Shown here: piece by piece, positions 24,342-33,763 of the stretch
How the letters are laid out: each line of letters opens with the position of its first letter
Position numbering within the stretch: position 1 is the first letter of the stretch
Origin: Tropicibacter sp. R16_0
GTDB taxonomy: Bacteria > Pseudomonadota > Alphaproteobacteria > Rhodobacterales > Rhodobacteraceae
Length of the DNA: 64,000 bases
Direction: 5' to 3'
NCBI RefSeq assembly: GCF_017743935.1
Contig: NZ_JAGHRE010000001.1
Coordinates: 716,438-780,437, forward strand
The notes under the pieces: model-generated
Told to the model about the DNA's origin: nothing
Database searches by the model: none
The model's input: only the letters and a program-made list of their open reading frames with translations
Made by a program: the position numbers and the translations under genes

Positions 24342-26387
24342 ATGTTCAACAAGATCCTGATCGCCAACCGGGGCGAGATCGCCTGCCGGGTCATAAAGAC
24401 CGCGCGCAAGATGGGCATTTCCACCGTCGCCATCTATTCGGATGCGGATAAACAGGCGCTGCACGTGCAGATGGCGGACGAGGCCATTCACATCGGTCCG
24501 CCGCCCGCGAACCAGTCTTACATCGTCATCGACAAGGTGATGGACGCGATCAAGCAGAGCGGCGCGCAGGCGGTTCACCCCGGCTATGGCTTCCTGTCGG
24601 AAAACGCCAAGTTCGCTGAGGCGCTTGAAGAGGCCGGTGTTGCCTTTGTCGGCCCTCCGAAAGGCGCGATCGAGGCGATGGGGGACAAGATCACCTCGAA
24701 GAAGATCGCTCAAGAGGCGGGCGTTTCCACTGTTCCGGGTTACATGGGCCTGATCGAGGACGCGGATGAAGCGGTCAAGATCTCGAACGACATTGGTTAT
24801 CCGGTGATGATCAAGGCCTCTGCCGGTGGTGGCGGCAAGGGTATGCGGATCGCCTGGAACGATGATGAGGCGCGCGAAGGTTTCCAGTCGTCCAAGAACG
24901 AGGCCGCGAACTCGTTCGGTGATGACCGGATTTTCATCGAGAAATTCGTGACGCAGCCCCGCCACATCGAAATTCAGGTTCTGTGTGACCAGCACGGCAA
25001 CGGCATCTATCTGGGCGAGCGTGAGTGTTCGATCCAGCGTCGTAACCAGAAAGTGGTCGAAGAAGCACCGTCGCCCTTCCTGGACGAGGCCACCCGCAAA
25101 GCCATGGGCGAGCAGTCGGTGGCTCTGGCCAAGGCTGTGGGCTACGCGTCTGCCGGGACCGTGGAATTCATCGTTGATGGTGACAAGAACTTCTACTTCC
25201 TGGAAATGAACACCCGCCTGCAGGTGGAACACCCTGTGACCGAGCTGATCACCGGTGTCGATCTCGTCGAACAAATGATCCGCGTTGCCAACGGCGAGGA
25301 GCTCAGCATCACTCAGGATGACGTCACCTTGACCGGCTGGGCCATTGAAAACCGCCTGTATGCCGAAGACCCCTATCGCGGCTTCCTGCCGTCGATTGGC
25401 CGTCTGACCCGCTATCGTCCCCCGGCAGAGGTTGCCGCTGGTCCAATGGCCGAGAACGGCACCTGGCATGGCGATGCGCCGCAGGGTGAGACAGCCGTGC
25501 GCAACGACACCGGCGTCTATGAAGGCGGCGAGATCTCGATGTATTATGACCCGATGATCGCCAAGCTCTGCACCTGGGGCCCGGATCGCGCCTCGGCGAT
25601 CGAGGCAATGCGTGTCGCACTGGACAGCTTTGAGGTTGAGGGCATCGGTCACAACTTGCCGTTTGTCTCGGCCGTGATGGACCATCAGATCTTTATCGAC
25701 GGCGACATGACCACCGCCTTTATCGAAGAGCAGTATCCCGAAGGGTTCCAGGGCGTTGAACTGCCCGAGGCAGACCTGCGCCGGATCGCGGCTTCGGCTG
25801 CGGCCATGCACCGTGTCGCCGAGATCCGCCGCACCCGCGTGTCGGGCCGCATGGACAATCACGAGCGCAAGGTGGGCACCGAATGGGTGGTCTCATTGCA
25901 GGGCGAAAGCTTTGAGGTGAGCATTGCCGCGGATCACGATGGCTCGACCGTAACCTTTGCCGATGGCACCACGCACCGCGTTGCCTCGGACTGGACACCG
26001 GGTGATCAACTGGCAACGCTGGACGTCGACGGCAGCCCCCTGGTGCTGAAGGTCGGCAAGGTTTCGGGTGGTTTCCGCCTGCGCTCGCGCGGGGCAGACA
26101 TGACCGTGCATGTGCGCACGCCACGTCAGGCGGAACTGGCCGCCTTGATGCCGGAAAAGGTGGCACCGGATACATCGAAACTGCTGCTGTGCCCGATGCC
26201 CGGCCTGATCGTGAAGGTCGACGTCGAGGTTGGCGACGAAGTGCAAGAAGGCCAGGCGCTGTGCACTGTCGAGGCGATGAAGATGGAAAACATCCTGCGC
26301 GCCGAGAAGAAGGGCGTCGTCTCCAAGATCAACGCAGGCGCGGGCGACAGCCTTGCGGTTGACGATGTGATCATGGAGTTCGAATAA
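24342..26387 (+). CDS. pccA: Propionyl-CoA carboxylase, alpha (biotin) subunit
   Basis: 681 residues. Biotin carboxylase (about 1-450) begins MFNKILIANRGEIACRVIKT, with the ATP-grasp loop KASAGGGGKGMRI, the EMNTRLQVEHPVTE metal site and YDPMIAKL. A middle PCC-type BT domain follows, then a biotinyl carrier domain with biotinylated K647 in VEAMKMEN. It carboxylates biotin with ATP and bicarbonate and feeds PccB. Length and order are typical of alphaproteobacterial PccA. It ends 103 bp from the convergent DUF4174 gene. Methylcrotonyl-CoA carboxylase is a weaker alternative. Confidence 0.95.
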   Translation: MFNKILIANRGEIACRVIKTARKMGISTVAIYSDADKQALHVQMADEAIHIGPPPANQSYIVIDKVMDAIKQSGAQAVHPGYGFLSENAKFAEALEEAGVAFVGPPKGAIEAMGDKITSKKIAQEAGVSTVPGYMGLIEDADEAVKISNDIGYPVMIKASAGGGGKGMRIAWNDDEAREGFQSSKNEAANSFGDDRIFIEKFVTQPRHIEIQVLCDQHGNGIYLGERECSIQRRNQKVVEEAPSPFLDEATRKAMGEQSVALAKAVGYASAGTVEFIVDGDKNFYFLEMNTRLQVEHPVTELITGVDLVEQMIRVANGEELSITQDDVTLTGWAIENRLYAEDPYRGFLPSIGRLTRYRPPAEVAAGPMAENGTWHGDAPQGETAVRNDTGVYEGGEISMYYDPMIAKLCTWGPDRASAIEAMRVALDSFEVEGIGHNLPFVSAVMDHQIFIDGDMTTAFIEEQYPEGFQGVELPEADLRRIAASAAAMHRVAEIRRTRVSGRMDNHERKVGTEWVVSLQGESFEVSIAADHDGSTVTFADGTTHRVASDWTPGDQLATLDVDGSPLVLKVGKVSGGFRLRSRGADMTVHVRTPRQAELAALMPEKVAPDTSKLLLCPMPGLIVKVDVEVGDEVQEGQALCTVEAMKMENILRAEKKGVVSKINAGAGDSLAVDDVIMEFE

Positions 26388-26436
26388 GCCTCATGTCGCT
26401 GCGGATACGTGATACACGCGTATACGCATTTGGTGT

Positions 26437-26455
26437 CCCGGCAGATTTTGCCGGG
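26437..26455. terminator. Hairpin between pccA and the convergent DUF4174 gene
   Basis: CCCGGCA-GATTT-TGCCGGG, a 7-base stem in the 103-bp convergent gap. No clear T-tail on the + strand. A GCGTATACGC palindrome at 26418-26427 lies just before it. Confidence 0.4.
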
Positions 26456-26490
26456 GCAACCAGTCCCTTTGTGGGATCATCAGATCGGGT

Positions 26491-26937
26491 TCAATTCAGC
26501 CCGCGCCGCTCGCGGATTTCGCGCTCGCGCATGGGCATCTTGTCGATGGATCGGCTCAGCTCGCGCACGCTCCACGGGAAGGGTTTGCGCAGCTTGACGC
26601 CGCCGTCCTTTCCGATCAGCACCAGTTGGAACCCGCGCGGCCGCAGTTTGGTGCGCAATGTCGAACGTGCAGCCGGGTCCGTATCGGTCAGCACCACGAC
26701 ATCGCGGTCCAGCATCTCGGCCTCGCCTTTCATCAGGATGTCGATCTGCTGCTGGAACCTTGGGTCCGCATCAGTGTCGGCAAAGACGACGATGGGCCGA
26801 TTTGTCCATAAAAATTCGCTTAAATCGCTGTCACCGACAGGCTGTACAAAGGCGAGCTCGCCGGGCTGTGTGGCGTCTGCGGCCAGCGATGAGATCGGAA
26901 ATAACACCGATAAAACAAGGGCTAATGTGCGTGTCAT
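26491..26937 (-). CDS. Secreted DUF4174-domain protein
   Basis: 148 residues. Signal peptide MTRTLALVLSVLFPISSLAA, then a thioredoxin-like DUF4174 domain: NRPIVVFADTDADPRFQQQI, DRDVVVLTDTDPAARSTLR, FQLVLIGKDGGVKLRK and WSVRELSRSIDKMPMREREI. Lacks a CxxC pair, so no redox chemistry is implied. AGGAG precedes the ATG at 26937; the longer frame to 27138 has no support. Periplasmic, role unknown. Divergent from the sulfotransferase-like gene. Confidence 0.82.
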   Translation of the reverse strand: MTRTLALVLSVLFPISSLAADATQPGELAFVQPVGDSDLSEFLWTNRPIVVFADTDADPRFQQQIDILMKGEAEMLDRDVVVLTDTDPAARSTLRTKLRPRGFQLVLIGKDGGVKLRKPFPWSVRELSRSIDKMPMREREIRERRGLN

Positions 26938-27108
26938 TGGGTCTCCTGTTGGGTTGAATATAGACCCTTGCGGGATGATTGCGACCATTGATCTGCACGC
27001 CATCACCAAAAAGTTTAACGTTAATCGCTTCGTCAGGGGTTGGGCATGACTGTCATTGAATACCCCCGGAACCGGTCGCCACGCGCGGCTTTGGACAAAG
27101 GCGAGCTT

Positions 27109-28041
27109 ATGGACGTTATTCTGCACATTGGCGCACATCGTTGCGCGACCACCACTTTTCAGGCCTACATGCGCGACAATGCCGAGCGGCTGAGGCAGAG
27201 CGGAACGGTGTTCTGGGGGCCGTATCGGACACGCAACGGGCTGTTCAATGGCATTGTTCCCAACAAGATGCCGCCCCTGCGCAAGAACCTCCAGAAACGC
27301 AGCGCGGGACGCGTGCAGATAAACCTGGACAGCTGCGCCGCACGGGGCGCCAAGCGCCTGGTGGTCAGCGAAGAGAACATGCTGGGCTCAGTCCGGCAGA
27401 ACCTGCGAGACAAGGCACTGTACCTAGGCGCGGGTGAACGCATGGCGCGGTATGCGCAGGCGTTCGATGGCCGGGTTACGGATGTCATGCTGAACATTCG
27501 CGGGCTTGACCTTTATTGGGCATCGGCGCTTGGCTATGGGTTGACCCGTGGGCGCGGGGTGCCCGATGCCGAAGCACTGGACCGGATCGCCTATGGGCTG
27601 CGCACCTGGCGTGATGTGATCACCGATGTCAGCTGTGCGGTACCGGGCGCGCGCCTTTGGGTGCTGCCGTTTGAAAGTTTTCAGGGGCGCCCCGACGCGC
27701 AGCTGCGCTCGGTCCTGGGCTGCAGTGTGCCGTCCGCGCGCAGTGACGTGCGGTTGAACGCAACGCCGCGCTTGCCCCAATTGCGGCGCAGCCTGCCGCG
27801 TAACATCTCGCGCAAGCTGCCCAAGGGCAGCGGTCGCTGGTTGCCGTTTACCGAACGCCAGACCGCCGCCCTGCGCGAGGGGTATGCAGACGATTTGATG
27901 TGGTTGACCTCTGGCGCCGATGGAACGGCCTGGCTGGTCTATGACCCGGACAAAAAACCGGTGGGGCAAACCCCGCCAACACAGAACAGAACAAGAGGAA
28001 GACGTAATGACCAAGACCGACGAATGGCGGGCACTGGCTGA
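27109..28041 (+). CDS. Sulfotransferase-like P-loop protein
   Basis: 310 residues from 27109. The N-terminus [20 protein letters not shown] has the 5'-phosphosulfate loop pattern of PAPS-dependent sulfotransferases (G-x-x-R-x-x-T-T at residues 8-16), and [12 protein letters not shown] resembles the family's second strand. The 3'-phosphate motif is not clear, so activity is uncertain. The ATG at 27109 places the loop near the N-terminus and has AAGGCGAG upstream; an in-frame ATG at 27046 adds 21 residues. Its 3' end overlaps the first 35 bases of mcm in another frame, so the pair must be co-transcribed. Confidence 0.7.
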   Translation: MDVILHIGAHRCATTTFQAYMRDNAERLRQSGTVFWGPYRTRNGLFNGIVPNKMPPLRKNLQKRSAGRVQINLDSCAARGAKRLVVSEENMLGSVRQNLRDKALYLGAGERMARYAQAFDGRVTDVMLNIRGLDLYWASALGYGLTRGRGVPDAEALDRIAYGLRTWRDVITDVSCAVPGARLWVLPFESFQGRPDAQLRSVLGCSVPSARSDVRLNATPRLPQLRRSLPRNISRKLPKGSGRWLPFTERQTAALREGYADDLMWLTSGADGTAWLVYDPDKKPVGQTPPTQNRTRGRRNDQDRRMAGTG

Positions 28042-30133
28042 AAAAGAGCTGCGCGGCCGCCCGGTTGACGATTTGACCTGGACGACGCTGGAAGGCATCG
28101 ACGTCAAGCCGCTCTATACCGAAGAAGACACTGCGGACCTGCCACATATGGGCACCTTGCCCGGCGTGGGTCCGTTCACCCGGGGCGTCAAGGCGACCAT
28201 GTATGCAGGCCGCCCCTGGACCATCCGACAGTATGCCGGTTTCTCGACCGCTGAAGAATCGAACGCTTTCTACCGCCGCAACTTGGCCGCCGGTCAGCAG
28301 GGCGTCTCGGTCGCCTTTGACCTGGCCACCCACCGTGGCTATGACAGCGACCACCCCCGTGTGGTTGGTGACGTGGGCAAGGCGGGCGTGGCCATCGACA
28401 GCGTCGAAGACATGAAGGTGCTGTTCGACGGCATCCCGCTCGACAAGGTGTCGGTCTCGATGACCATGAACGGCGCGGTGATCCCGATCCTGGCGAGCTT
28501 CATCGTTGCAGGCGAAGAGCAGGGCCATGACAAGAGCCTGCTGGCGGGCACCATTCAGAACGACATTCTGAAAGAGTTCATGGTGCGCAACACCTATATC
28601 TATCCGCCCGAACCGTCGATGCGGATCATCTCGGACATCATCGAATATACCTCGAACGAGATGCCGAAATTCAACTCGATCTCGATCTCGGGCTACCACA
28701 TGCAAGAGGCTGGGGCGAACCTGGTGCAGGAGCTGGCCTATACTATCGCGGATGGTCGCGAATACGTTCGTGCCGCGATCAACGCGGGCATGGATGTGGA
28801 CAAGTTCGCAGGCCGCCTGTCGTTCTTCTTTGCCATCGGCATGAATTTCTTCATGGAGATCGCCAAACTGCGCGCTGCGCGGACCTTGTGGCATCGCGTC
28901 ATGACCGAGTTCGGTGCGAAATCCGAGCGCTCGAAAATGCTGCGCACCCACTGCCAGACCTCGGGCGTGTCGTTGCAGGAACAAGACCCCTACAACAACG
29001 TCATCCGCACCGCTTATGAGGCGATGTCGGCGGTTCTGGGCGGTACGCAAAGCTTGCACACCAACGCACTGGACGAAGCCATCGCGTTGCCCACCGACTT
29101 CTCGGCCCGCATCGCGCGGAATACCCAGCTGGTGTTGCAGGAAGAAACCGGCGTCACCAATGTGGTCGATCCGCTGGCGGGCTCTTACTACGTTGAAAGC
29201 CTGACGGCCGAGCTGGTCGACAAGGCTTGGGCGCTGATGGAAGAGGTCGAGGAAATGGGCGGCATGACCAAGGCCGTCGAATCCGGCATGCCCAAACTGC
29301 GGATCGAGGAATCGGCGGCGCGCCGTCAGGCGATGATCGACCGTGGCGAAGAAGTCGTCGTCGGCGTCAACAAGTACCGTAAGGACAAGGAAGACCCGAT
29401 CGACATTCTGGATGTCGACAACATGGCCGTGCGCGAAAGCCAGATCGCACGTTTGCAGAAGATGCGCGCCGAACGGGACGAGGCCGCCTGTCAGGCCGCG
29501 TTGGACGAATTGACCCGCCGCGCGAAAGAGGGCGGAAACGTTCTGGAAGCTGCGGTCGAAGCCGCCCGCCACCGGGCCTCTGTGGGAGAGATCAGCATGG
29601 CAATGGAGAAAGAATTCGGCCGTCACCGCGCCGAGGTCAAAACATTGGCGGGTGTCTATGGCGCCGCATATGAGGGCGACGAGGGCTTTGCCGCGATCCA
29701 GCGCAGCATCGACGAGTTTGCCGAGGCTGAAGGCCGCCGTCCGCGTCTGTTGGTGGTCAAGATGGGCCAGGATGGGCACGACCGGGGCGCCAAGGTGATC
29801 GCGACGGCCTTTGCCGACATCGGCTTTGACGTCGACGTGGGCCCGCTGTTCCAGACACCTGCCGAGGCGGCGCAGGACGCGGTCGACAACGACGTCCATG
29901 TCATCGGCATCTCGTCCCAGGCGGCTGGTCACAAGACGCTGGCCCCGCAGCTGGTTGAAGAGCTGAAAAAGGCGGGCGCCGAGGACATCATCGTGATCTG
30001 CGGCGGTGTGATCCCGCAGCAGGACTATCAGTTCCTCTATGACAACGGCGTCAAGGCGATCTTTGGTCCGGGGACCAACATCCCAGAGGCGGCGCAGGAC
30101 ATCCTGAAGCTGATCGGCGAAGCGCGCAGCTGA
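28007..30133 (+). CDS. mcm: Methylmalonyl-CoA mutase
   Basis: 708 residues, a single-chain mutase. The TIM barrel starts near residue 40 and includes [33 protein letters not shown] and the substrate segment [14 protein letters not shown]. The C-terminal B12 domain carries D589-x-H591-x-x-G ([11 protein letters not shown]), H591 being the lower cobalt ligand, and [12 protein letters not shown]. It converts (R)-methylmalonyl-CoA to succinyl-CoA using adenosylcobalamin, completing the pccAB route. AGAGGAAG supports the ATG at 28007. Neither a MeaB chaperone nor a recognised epimerase is in the window. Confidence 0.96.
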   Translation: MTKTDEWRALAEKELRGRPVDDLTWTTLEGIDVKPLYTEEDTADLPHMGTLPGVGPFTRGVKATMYAGRPWTIRQYAGFSTAEESNAFYRRNLAAGQQGVSVAFDLATHRGYDSDHPRVVGDVGKAGVAIDSVEDMKVLFDGIPLDKVSVSMTMNGAVIPILASFIVAGEEQGHDKSLLAGTIQNDILKEFMVRNTYIYPPEPSMRIISDIIEYTSNEMPKFNSISISGYHMQEAGANLVQELAYTIADGREYVRAAINAGMDVDKFAGRLSFFFAIGMNFFMEIAKLRAARTLWHRVMTEFGAKSERSKMLRTHCQTSGVSLQEQDPYNNVIRTAYEAMSAVLGGTQSLHTNALDEAIALPTDFSARIARNTQLVLQEETGVTNVVDPLAGSYYVESLTAELVDKAWALMEEVEEMGGMTKAVESGMPKLRIEESAARRQAMIDRGEEVVVGVNKYRKDKEDPIDILDVDNMAVRESQIARLQKMRAERDEAACQAALDELTRRAKEGGNVLEAAVEAARHRASVGEISMAMEKEFGRHRAEVKTLAGVYGAAYEGDEGFAAIQRSIDEFAEAEGRRPRLLVVKMGQDGHDRGAKVIATAFADIGFDVDVGPLFQTPAEAAQDAVDNDVHVIGISSQAAGHKTLAPQLVEELKKAGAEDIIVICGGVIPQQDYQFLYDNGVKAIFGPGTNIPEAAQDILKLIGEARS

Positions 30134-30143
30134 TCCGGCGGGC

Positions 30144-30162
30144 AGGGGGCTGTCTGCCCCCT
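30144..30162 (+). terminator. Hairpin after mcm
   Basis: AGGGGGC-TGTCT-GCCCCCT directly after the mcm stop; short, no long T-run. Probably works together with the stronger stem at 30217. Confidence 0.45.
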
Positions 30163-30216
30163 CTGCTCAAGCCTTCAGCATGAGCATTCACCCCCGACCG
30201 TGTTTTGAACGAGAAG

Positions 30217-30246
30217 AAGCAGCGGGCCTTGGCGCGCTGCTTTTTT
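30217..30246 (+). terminator. Intrinsic terminator of mcm transcript
   Basis: AAGCAGCG (30217-30224) / CGCTGCTT (30235-30242), 10-nt loop, running into TTTTTT. A clear intrinsic terminator closing the pccA-mcm side. Confidence 0.75.
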
Positions 30247-30277
30247 CATGCCTAAGGTCCGGGCAGGAGGATTGGGT

Positions 30278-30886
30278 ATGAAACTGGACCATCTCGCTGT
30301 GGCGGGCGCAACACTGGACGAGGCCGTGGCGCATGTGGAAGAGGCGCTGGGCGTGTTTATGGGGCCGGGAGGGCAGCATCCGCGATATGGAACCCACAAC
30401 CGGCTCATCGGGCTGGAAGGTGGTCTGTACCTCGAGGCGATTGCCGTTGATCCCTCCGCCGCCCCTCAGGACCAACCCCGGTGGTTCGATCTGGACCGGT
30501 TTCAGGGACCTGCACGCCTGACCAACTGGATTGTGCGCGCCGATGACCTGATGGTCGAGCGCAGGCATTTGCCTGTCCACGCCCAACGGGTGGTCGAGAT
30601 GCAGCGCGGCGATCTGCAATGGCTCATGACGGTGCCAAGCGACGGAGTACTGCCCTTCGACAACCTGTGCCCGGCTGTGCTGCAATGGCTGGGGACGCCA
30701 CCTGCGGGATCCATGACGCCTTCGGGGTGCTCTCTGGATCGCTTGATCCTGTCTCATCCTGAGGTCACGGAGCTCGGCAAGCTTGTCGAAGTCTTGTGTC
30801 AGGATACGCGGATCGTGGTCGAGGCCGGGGCCCCCGGCTTGAGGGCCGAGATCACCACGCCGTCTGGCCCACGGGTGCTGGCATGA
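30278..30886 (+). CDS. VOC/glyoxalase-like domain protein
   Basis: 202 residues. [25 protein letters not shown] and [20 protein letters not shown] form a VOC beta-alpha-beta-beta-beta unit of the glyoxalase-like (PF13468-type) group; a second, weaker unit follows. GGAGGATTGGGT precedes ATG 30278. It sits just beyond mcm, where an epimerase would be welcome, but it does not resemble methylmalonyl-CoA epimerase in length or motif, so I do not name it so. Its stop overlaps the GNAT start by ATGA, indicating co-translation. Confidence 0.8.
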   Translation: MKLDHLAVAGATLDEAVAHVEEALGVFMGPGGQHPRYGTHNRLIGLEGGLYLEAIAVDPSAAPQDQPRWFDLDRFQGPARLTNWIVRADDLMVERRHLPVHAQRVVEMQRGDLQWLMTVPSDGVLPFDNLCPAVLQWLGTPPAGSMTPSGCSLDRLILSHPEVTELGKLVEVLCQDTRIVVEAGAPGLRAEITTPSGPRVLA

Positions 30887-31365
30887 TCATCCGCCAGGCG
30901 CAGGCCAAAGATGCAGGGGCCATTGCCGAGATCACCAACGCCATCATCCGTGACACCACGATCACCTTCACCACCGCCGAAAAAGATGTGGCCGCAATTG
31001 CAGACACCATTGGGGCCCGCGGCCCTTGCTACTTGGTGGCAGAGATGGACGGGCAAGTCGCGGGTTTCGCGACCTATGGGGCTTTTCGGGGCGGCCCGGG
31101 ATACGCAAAGACCAAAGAACATTCGATCCAGTTGGCGCCGTGGGCCAGGGGGGCAGGCGTGGGGAGCGCCTTGATGGCGGCGCTGGAGCAGGTGGCGCGC
31201 GATGACGGTGTGCACGTGCTTGTCGCCGGTGTAAGCAGCAGTAACCCCTCTGGTGTGGCCTTTCATGCAGCTCTTGGGTTTCAAGAGGTAGGTCGAATGC
31301 CTCAGGTTGGGTGCAAATGGGATACTTACTTAGATCTGATCCTGATGCAGAAAATTCTGATATAA
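30883..31365 (+). CDS. GNAT acetyltransferase, phosphinothricin-type
   Basis: 160 residues. [20 protein letters not shown], then [20 protein letters not shown] and the acetyl-CoA loop [38 protein letters not shown] completes the fold of the Pat/Bar (phosphinothricin N-acetyltransferase) branch, which acetylates amino-acid analogues. Real substrate unknown. Coupled to the VOC gene. Confidence 0.85.
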   Translation: MIIRQAQAKDAGAIAEITNAIIRDTTITFTTAEKDVAAIADTIGARGPCYLVAEMDGQVAGFATYGAFRGGPGYAKTKEHSIQLAPWARGAGVGSALMAALEQVARDDGVHVLVAGVSSSNPSGVAFHAALGFQEVGRMPQVGCKWDTYLDLILMQKILI

Positions 31366-31375
31366 AGCCTTGATC

Positions 31376-31412
31376 CAGGTGCCACTAAGACGCACCTGAC
31401 ATTGGGTTTTTT
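31376..31412 (+). terminator. Terminator-like hairpin
   Basis: CAGGTGC (31376-31382) / GCACCTG (31392-31398) with a T6 run eight bases further on. Separates the GNAT gene from the TerB/J-domain gene. Confidence 0.5.
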
Positions 31413-31430
31413 CCGCGATAGGGTAGCTCC

Positions 31431-32111
31431 ATGTCTTTATGGTCCCGCATCACCGACGCGCTCAGCGCACTGGCACAGGGCGAAAGCCTTAGCCAAGTTT
31501 TCGAAAAGCTGCGCACGCCGCCTGAACGTTCGGTGGCCTTTGCCATCGCCGTGATTGCCCTTGGCGCCAAGATGGCCAAGGCGGACGGTCAGGTAACACG
31601 CGACGAGGTCACCGCCTTTCGCGAGGTGTTTCAGATCGCGCGCGATGATGAGGCGGGCGCCGCGCGTGTGTTCAACATGGCGCGTACGGATGTGGCTGGC
31701 TATCGCGACTATGCCCAGCAGATCAAGACGATGTTTGCCGAGGATCGCCAGACCCTGAACGACCTGATGGAGGGGCTGTTCCACATCGCCATGGCGGATG
31801 GGTTCTATCACCCCAACGAGAATGAGTTTCTGGGCGATGTGGCTGGAATTTTTGGCCTGAGCGAGGCGCAATTTCTGGGTCTGAGAGCCCGTTTTGTCCC
31901 CGATGCGCCTAATGATCCTTACGTGGTGCTAGGCGTTGAGCCGGATATGCCTCTGCCCGAGATCCGCAAGGTCTGGCGCAGGCTGGTGCGCGAAACCCAC
32001 CCCGATGCGATGATCGCGCGGGGGGTGCCGGAAGAGGCGATCAAGCTGGCCGAAAAGCGCATGATCGACATCAACCGCGCCTGGGACGAGATCAACGGCG
32101 CAAAGGTCTGA
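31431..32111 (+). CDS. DjlA-like TerB plus J-domain co-chaperone
   Basis: 226 residues. A TerB/DjlA-type domain (about 30-150: AVIALGAKMAKADGQVTRDEV and LFHIAMADGFYHPNENEFL) is followed by a C-terminal J-domain with DPYVVLGVEPDMPLPEIRKV and HPD in ETHPDAM. J-domains stimulate the ATPase of DnaK. E. coli DjlA has an N-terminal membrane helix; here the first 25 residues are only weakly hydrophobic, so the protein may be cytosolic. The start codon follows GGTAGCTCC, a weak site. Confidence 0.85.
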   Translation: MSLWSRITDALSALAQGESLSQVFEKLRTPPERSVAFAIAVIALGAKMAKADGQVTRDEVTAFREVFQIARDDEAGAARVFNMARTDVAGYRDYAQQIKTMFAEDRQTLNDLMEGLFHIAMADGFYHPNENEFLGDVAGIFGLSEAQFLGLRARFVPDAPNDPYVVLGVEPDMPLPEIRKVWRRLVRETHPDAMIARGVPEEAIKLAEKRMIDINRAWDEINGAKV

Positions 32112-32114
32112 ACC

Positions 32115-33119
32115 ATGCGCGTGGCCACTTATAACGTCGAGTGGTTTGCCAATCTGTTCGACAAAGACGACCAACTGATTGCCGACGACAGTTGGTCCGG
32201 GCGCCACGGCGTCACGCGGGTGCAGCAGATCGAAGCCTTGGCCAAGGTGTTCACCGCTCTCGACGCGGACATCGTGCTGATCGTCGAGGCGCCCAACACC
32301 GGCAAACGACAGAGCACGGTTCGGGCGCTTGATCATTTTGTGCAGGCCTTTGGGCTGCGTACCCGCAAGGCCTTGATGGGGTTTGCCAATGACACCCATC
32401 AAGAGATTGCGGTTCTCTATGACCCGGACCGTCTGACTGTGCACCATGATCCCAAAGGGGATGAAACCGGCAAGAAAGGCAGCGCCGAGGCACCGCGGTT
32501 CGACGGGATATTCCGCATTGATCTGGACATCGACGCGACCGAGGATCTGGTGCGGTTTTCCAAGCCGCCGCTTGAGTTGGCGGTGCAAACGGCGGCCGGG
32601 TCGCAGTTTCGAATGATCGGCGTGCATCTGAAATCCAAGGCGCCGCATGGGGCCAAGACGCGCGATGAGGTGATCCGCAGGTCGATCGCCAACCGGCGCA
32701 AACAGCTGGCACAGGCGATCTGGCTGCGGCAACGGGTGGAAGCCCATCAGGCGCGCGGCGAAGAGGTTATCCTGTTGGGGGATCTGAACGATGGTCCGGG
32801 GCTGGATGAGTTCGAAAACCTCTTTGGCAGGTCTTCGGTCGAGATCCTGCTGGACGCGGGCCTTTATGATCCGCATCCCTATGCGACGGAACAGGGGCAG
32901 AAACAGGTCACCGCCCGGTTTGAGAACCCGGATACCGGAAGCACGCTCGAGGCTTTGCTGGATTACATCCTTGTCACCTCGACCATCCAGAACCGCCATC
33001 CGGAATGGAAAATCTGGCATCCTGATCGATGCGCAGACTGCCAGGCGTCGCCTGAGTTGCAAGAGGCACTGCGTCTGGCGTCGGATCATTACCCGGTGAC
33101 ACTGGACGTTGATCTTTGA
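32115..33119 (+). CDS. Endonuclease/exonuclease/phosphatase-family hydrolase
   Basis: 334 residues, cytosolic. EEP-fold motifs in order: ATYNVEWFANL (Asn ligand), IVLIVEAPN (metal Glu), MIGVHLKSKAPHG, VILLGDLNDGPG (Asp-x-Asn) and SDHYPVTLDVD (catalytic Asp-His). A Mg-dependent phosphodiesterase acting on nucleic acid, phospholipid or inositol phosphate; the substrate cannot be read from these motifs. The start is 3 bp after the TerB/J-domain stop, so they share a transcript. Confidence 0.88.
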   Translation: MRVATYNVEWFANLFDKDDQLIADDSWSGRHGVTRVQQIEALAKVFTALDADIVLIVEAPNTGKRQSTVRALDHFVQAFGLRTRKALMGFANDTHQEIAVLYDPDRLTVHHDPKGDETGKKGSAEAPRFDGIFRIDLDIDATEDLVRFSKPPLELAVQTAAGSQFRMIGVHLKSKAPHGAKTRDEVIRRSIANRRKQLAQAIWLRQRVEAHQARGEEVILLGDLNDGPGLDEFENLFGRSSVEILLDAGLYDPHPYATEQGQKQVTARFENPDTGSTLEALLDYILVTSTIQNRHPEWKIWHPDRCADCQASPELQEALRLASDHYPVTLDVDL

Positions 33120-33140
33120 ATGAAGGTTCGCAGGTCTTAT

Positions 33141-33533
33141 ATGGATCCCATGAAACACATCATGATGCTATCTACGGTCGGTCTGTTGATGACAACATCG
33201 CTCCAGGCCCAGGATACGGGCAGTGAACCGGACGAGAAATCCCTGATGGAACAGGGGGCCGAGCTGTTTTTCAAAGGGTTGCGTCAAGAGATGGAACCAG
33301 CACTTGAAAGCATGCTGGAAATGGCCGAACAGTTTGGTCCGTCGATGTTGAGCTTTCTGGAAGAGATGGGCCCGGCGCTTGCGGATCTGGTGGACGAGGT
33401 GCAGGACTGGAGCGCCTATCACGCGCCGGAAATGCTGCCCAATGGCGATATCATCATTCGCAAGAAGCAGCCCGAAGAACTGGCGCCTGAAGCGGTAGAG
33501 CCAGACGGCGCCCCAGAGCAAACCGACATCTGA
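33141..33533 (+). CDS. Small secreted acidic hypothetical protein
   Basis: About 130 residues. A signal peptide (KHIMMLSTVGLLMTTSLQAQ) is followed by an acidic helical region with an internal FKGLRQEMEPALESMLEMAE stretch and a Pro/Glu-rich tail. No catalytic motif. Starts at 33120, 33141 and 33150 are all in frame; AGG about eight bases before 33141 favours it. Periplasmic, function unknown. Confidence 0.65.
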   Translation: MDPMKHIMMLSTVGLLMTTSLQAQDTGSEPDEKSLMEQGAELFFKGLRQEMEPALESMLEMAEQFGPSMLSFLEEMGPALADLVDEVQDWSAYHAPEMLPNGDIIIRKKQPEELAPEAVEPDGAPEQTDI

Positions 33534-33597
33534 GTGGTTGGCCGGAAGGCTCCCGCGCCCGCGCCAACCTGACTGCGTCAGCTCAGCGAGCGGCCTT

Positions 33598-33721
33598 GGG
33601 CCGGGCGCCTCGCTTGTCGCTCGGCGCGGTCCCGCTGGACGTGCCTGGTTCGCTACAAACGCCAACCGCCGAGCGAAGCGAGGCCCGGCCCAACGGGAGG
33701 CGATGTCCCCCAAGGGACATC
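33598..33721. repeat. Palindromic intergenic element
   Basis: A long imperfect inverted repeat: arms at 33598-33626 and 33667-33691 (core CCTCGCTT...GCTCGGCG versus CGCCGAGC...AAGCGAGG) separated by 40 nt, followed by a second hairpin GATGTCCC (33702-33709) / GGGACATC (33714-33721). It fills the convergent gap between 33533 and 33764. Structure and a core shared with 1961-1985 point to a dispersed non-coding repeat; it may also act as a terminator. Confidence 0.6.
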
Positions 33722-33763
33722 AACGACGGGCGGGAGGGCCCCCGGAATGACGGACCAAATGCA

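Noticed and set aside
22111..24360. 749-codon ORF on the + strand
   Set aside because: Antisense to the porin gene and across intergenic DNA; no family pattern, arginine- and glycine-rich composition of a high-GC shadow frame.
27848..29932. 694-codon ORF on the - strand opposite mcm
   Set aside because: Mirror frame of a well-conserved mutase gene; composition (His/Arg-rich) is that of a shadow.
30278..30886. VOC protein after mcm as methylmalonyl-CoA epimerase
   Set aside because: Longer than epimerases and of the PF13468-like type; the epimerase metal-ligand pattern is not visible.
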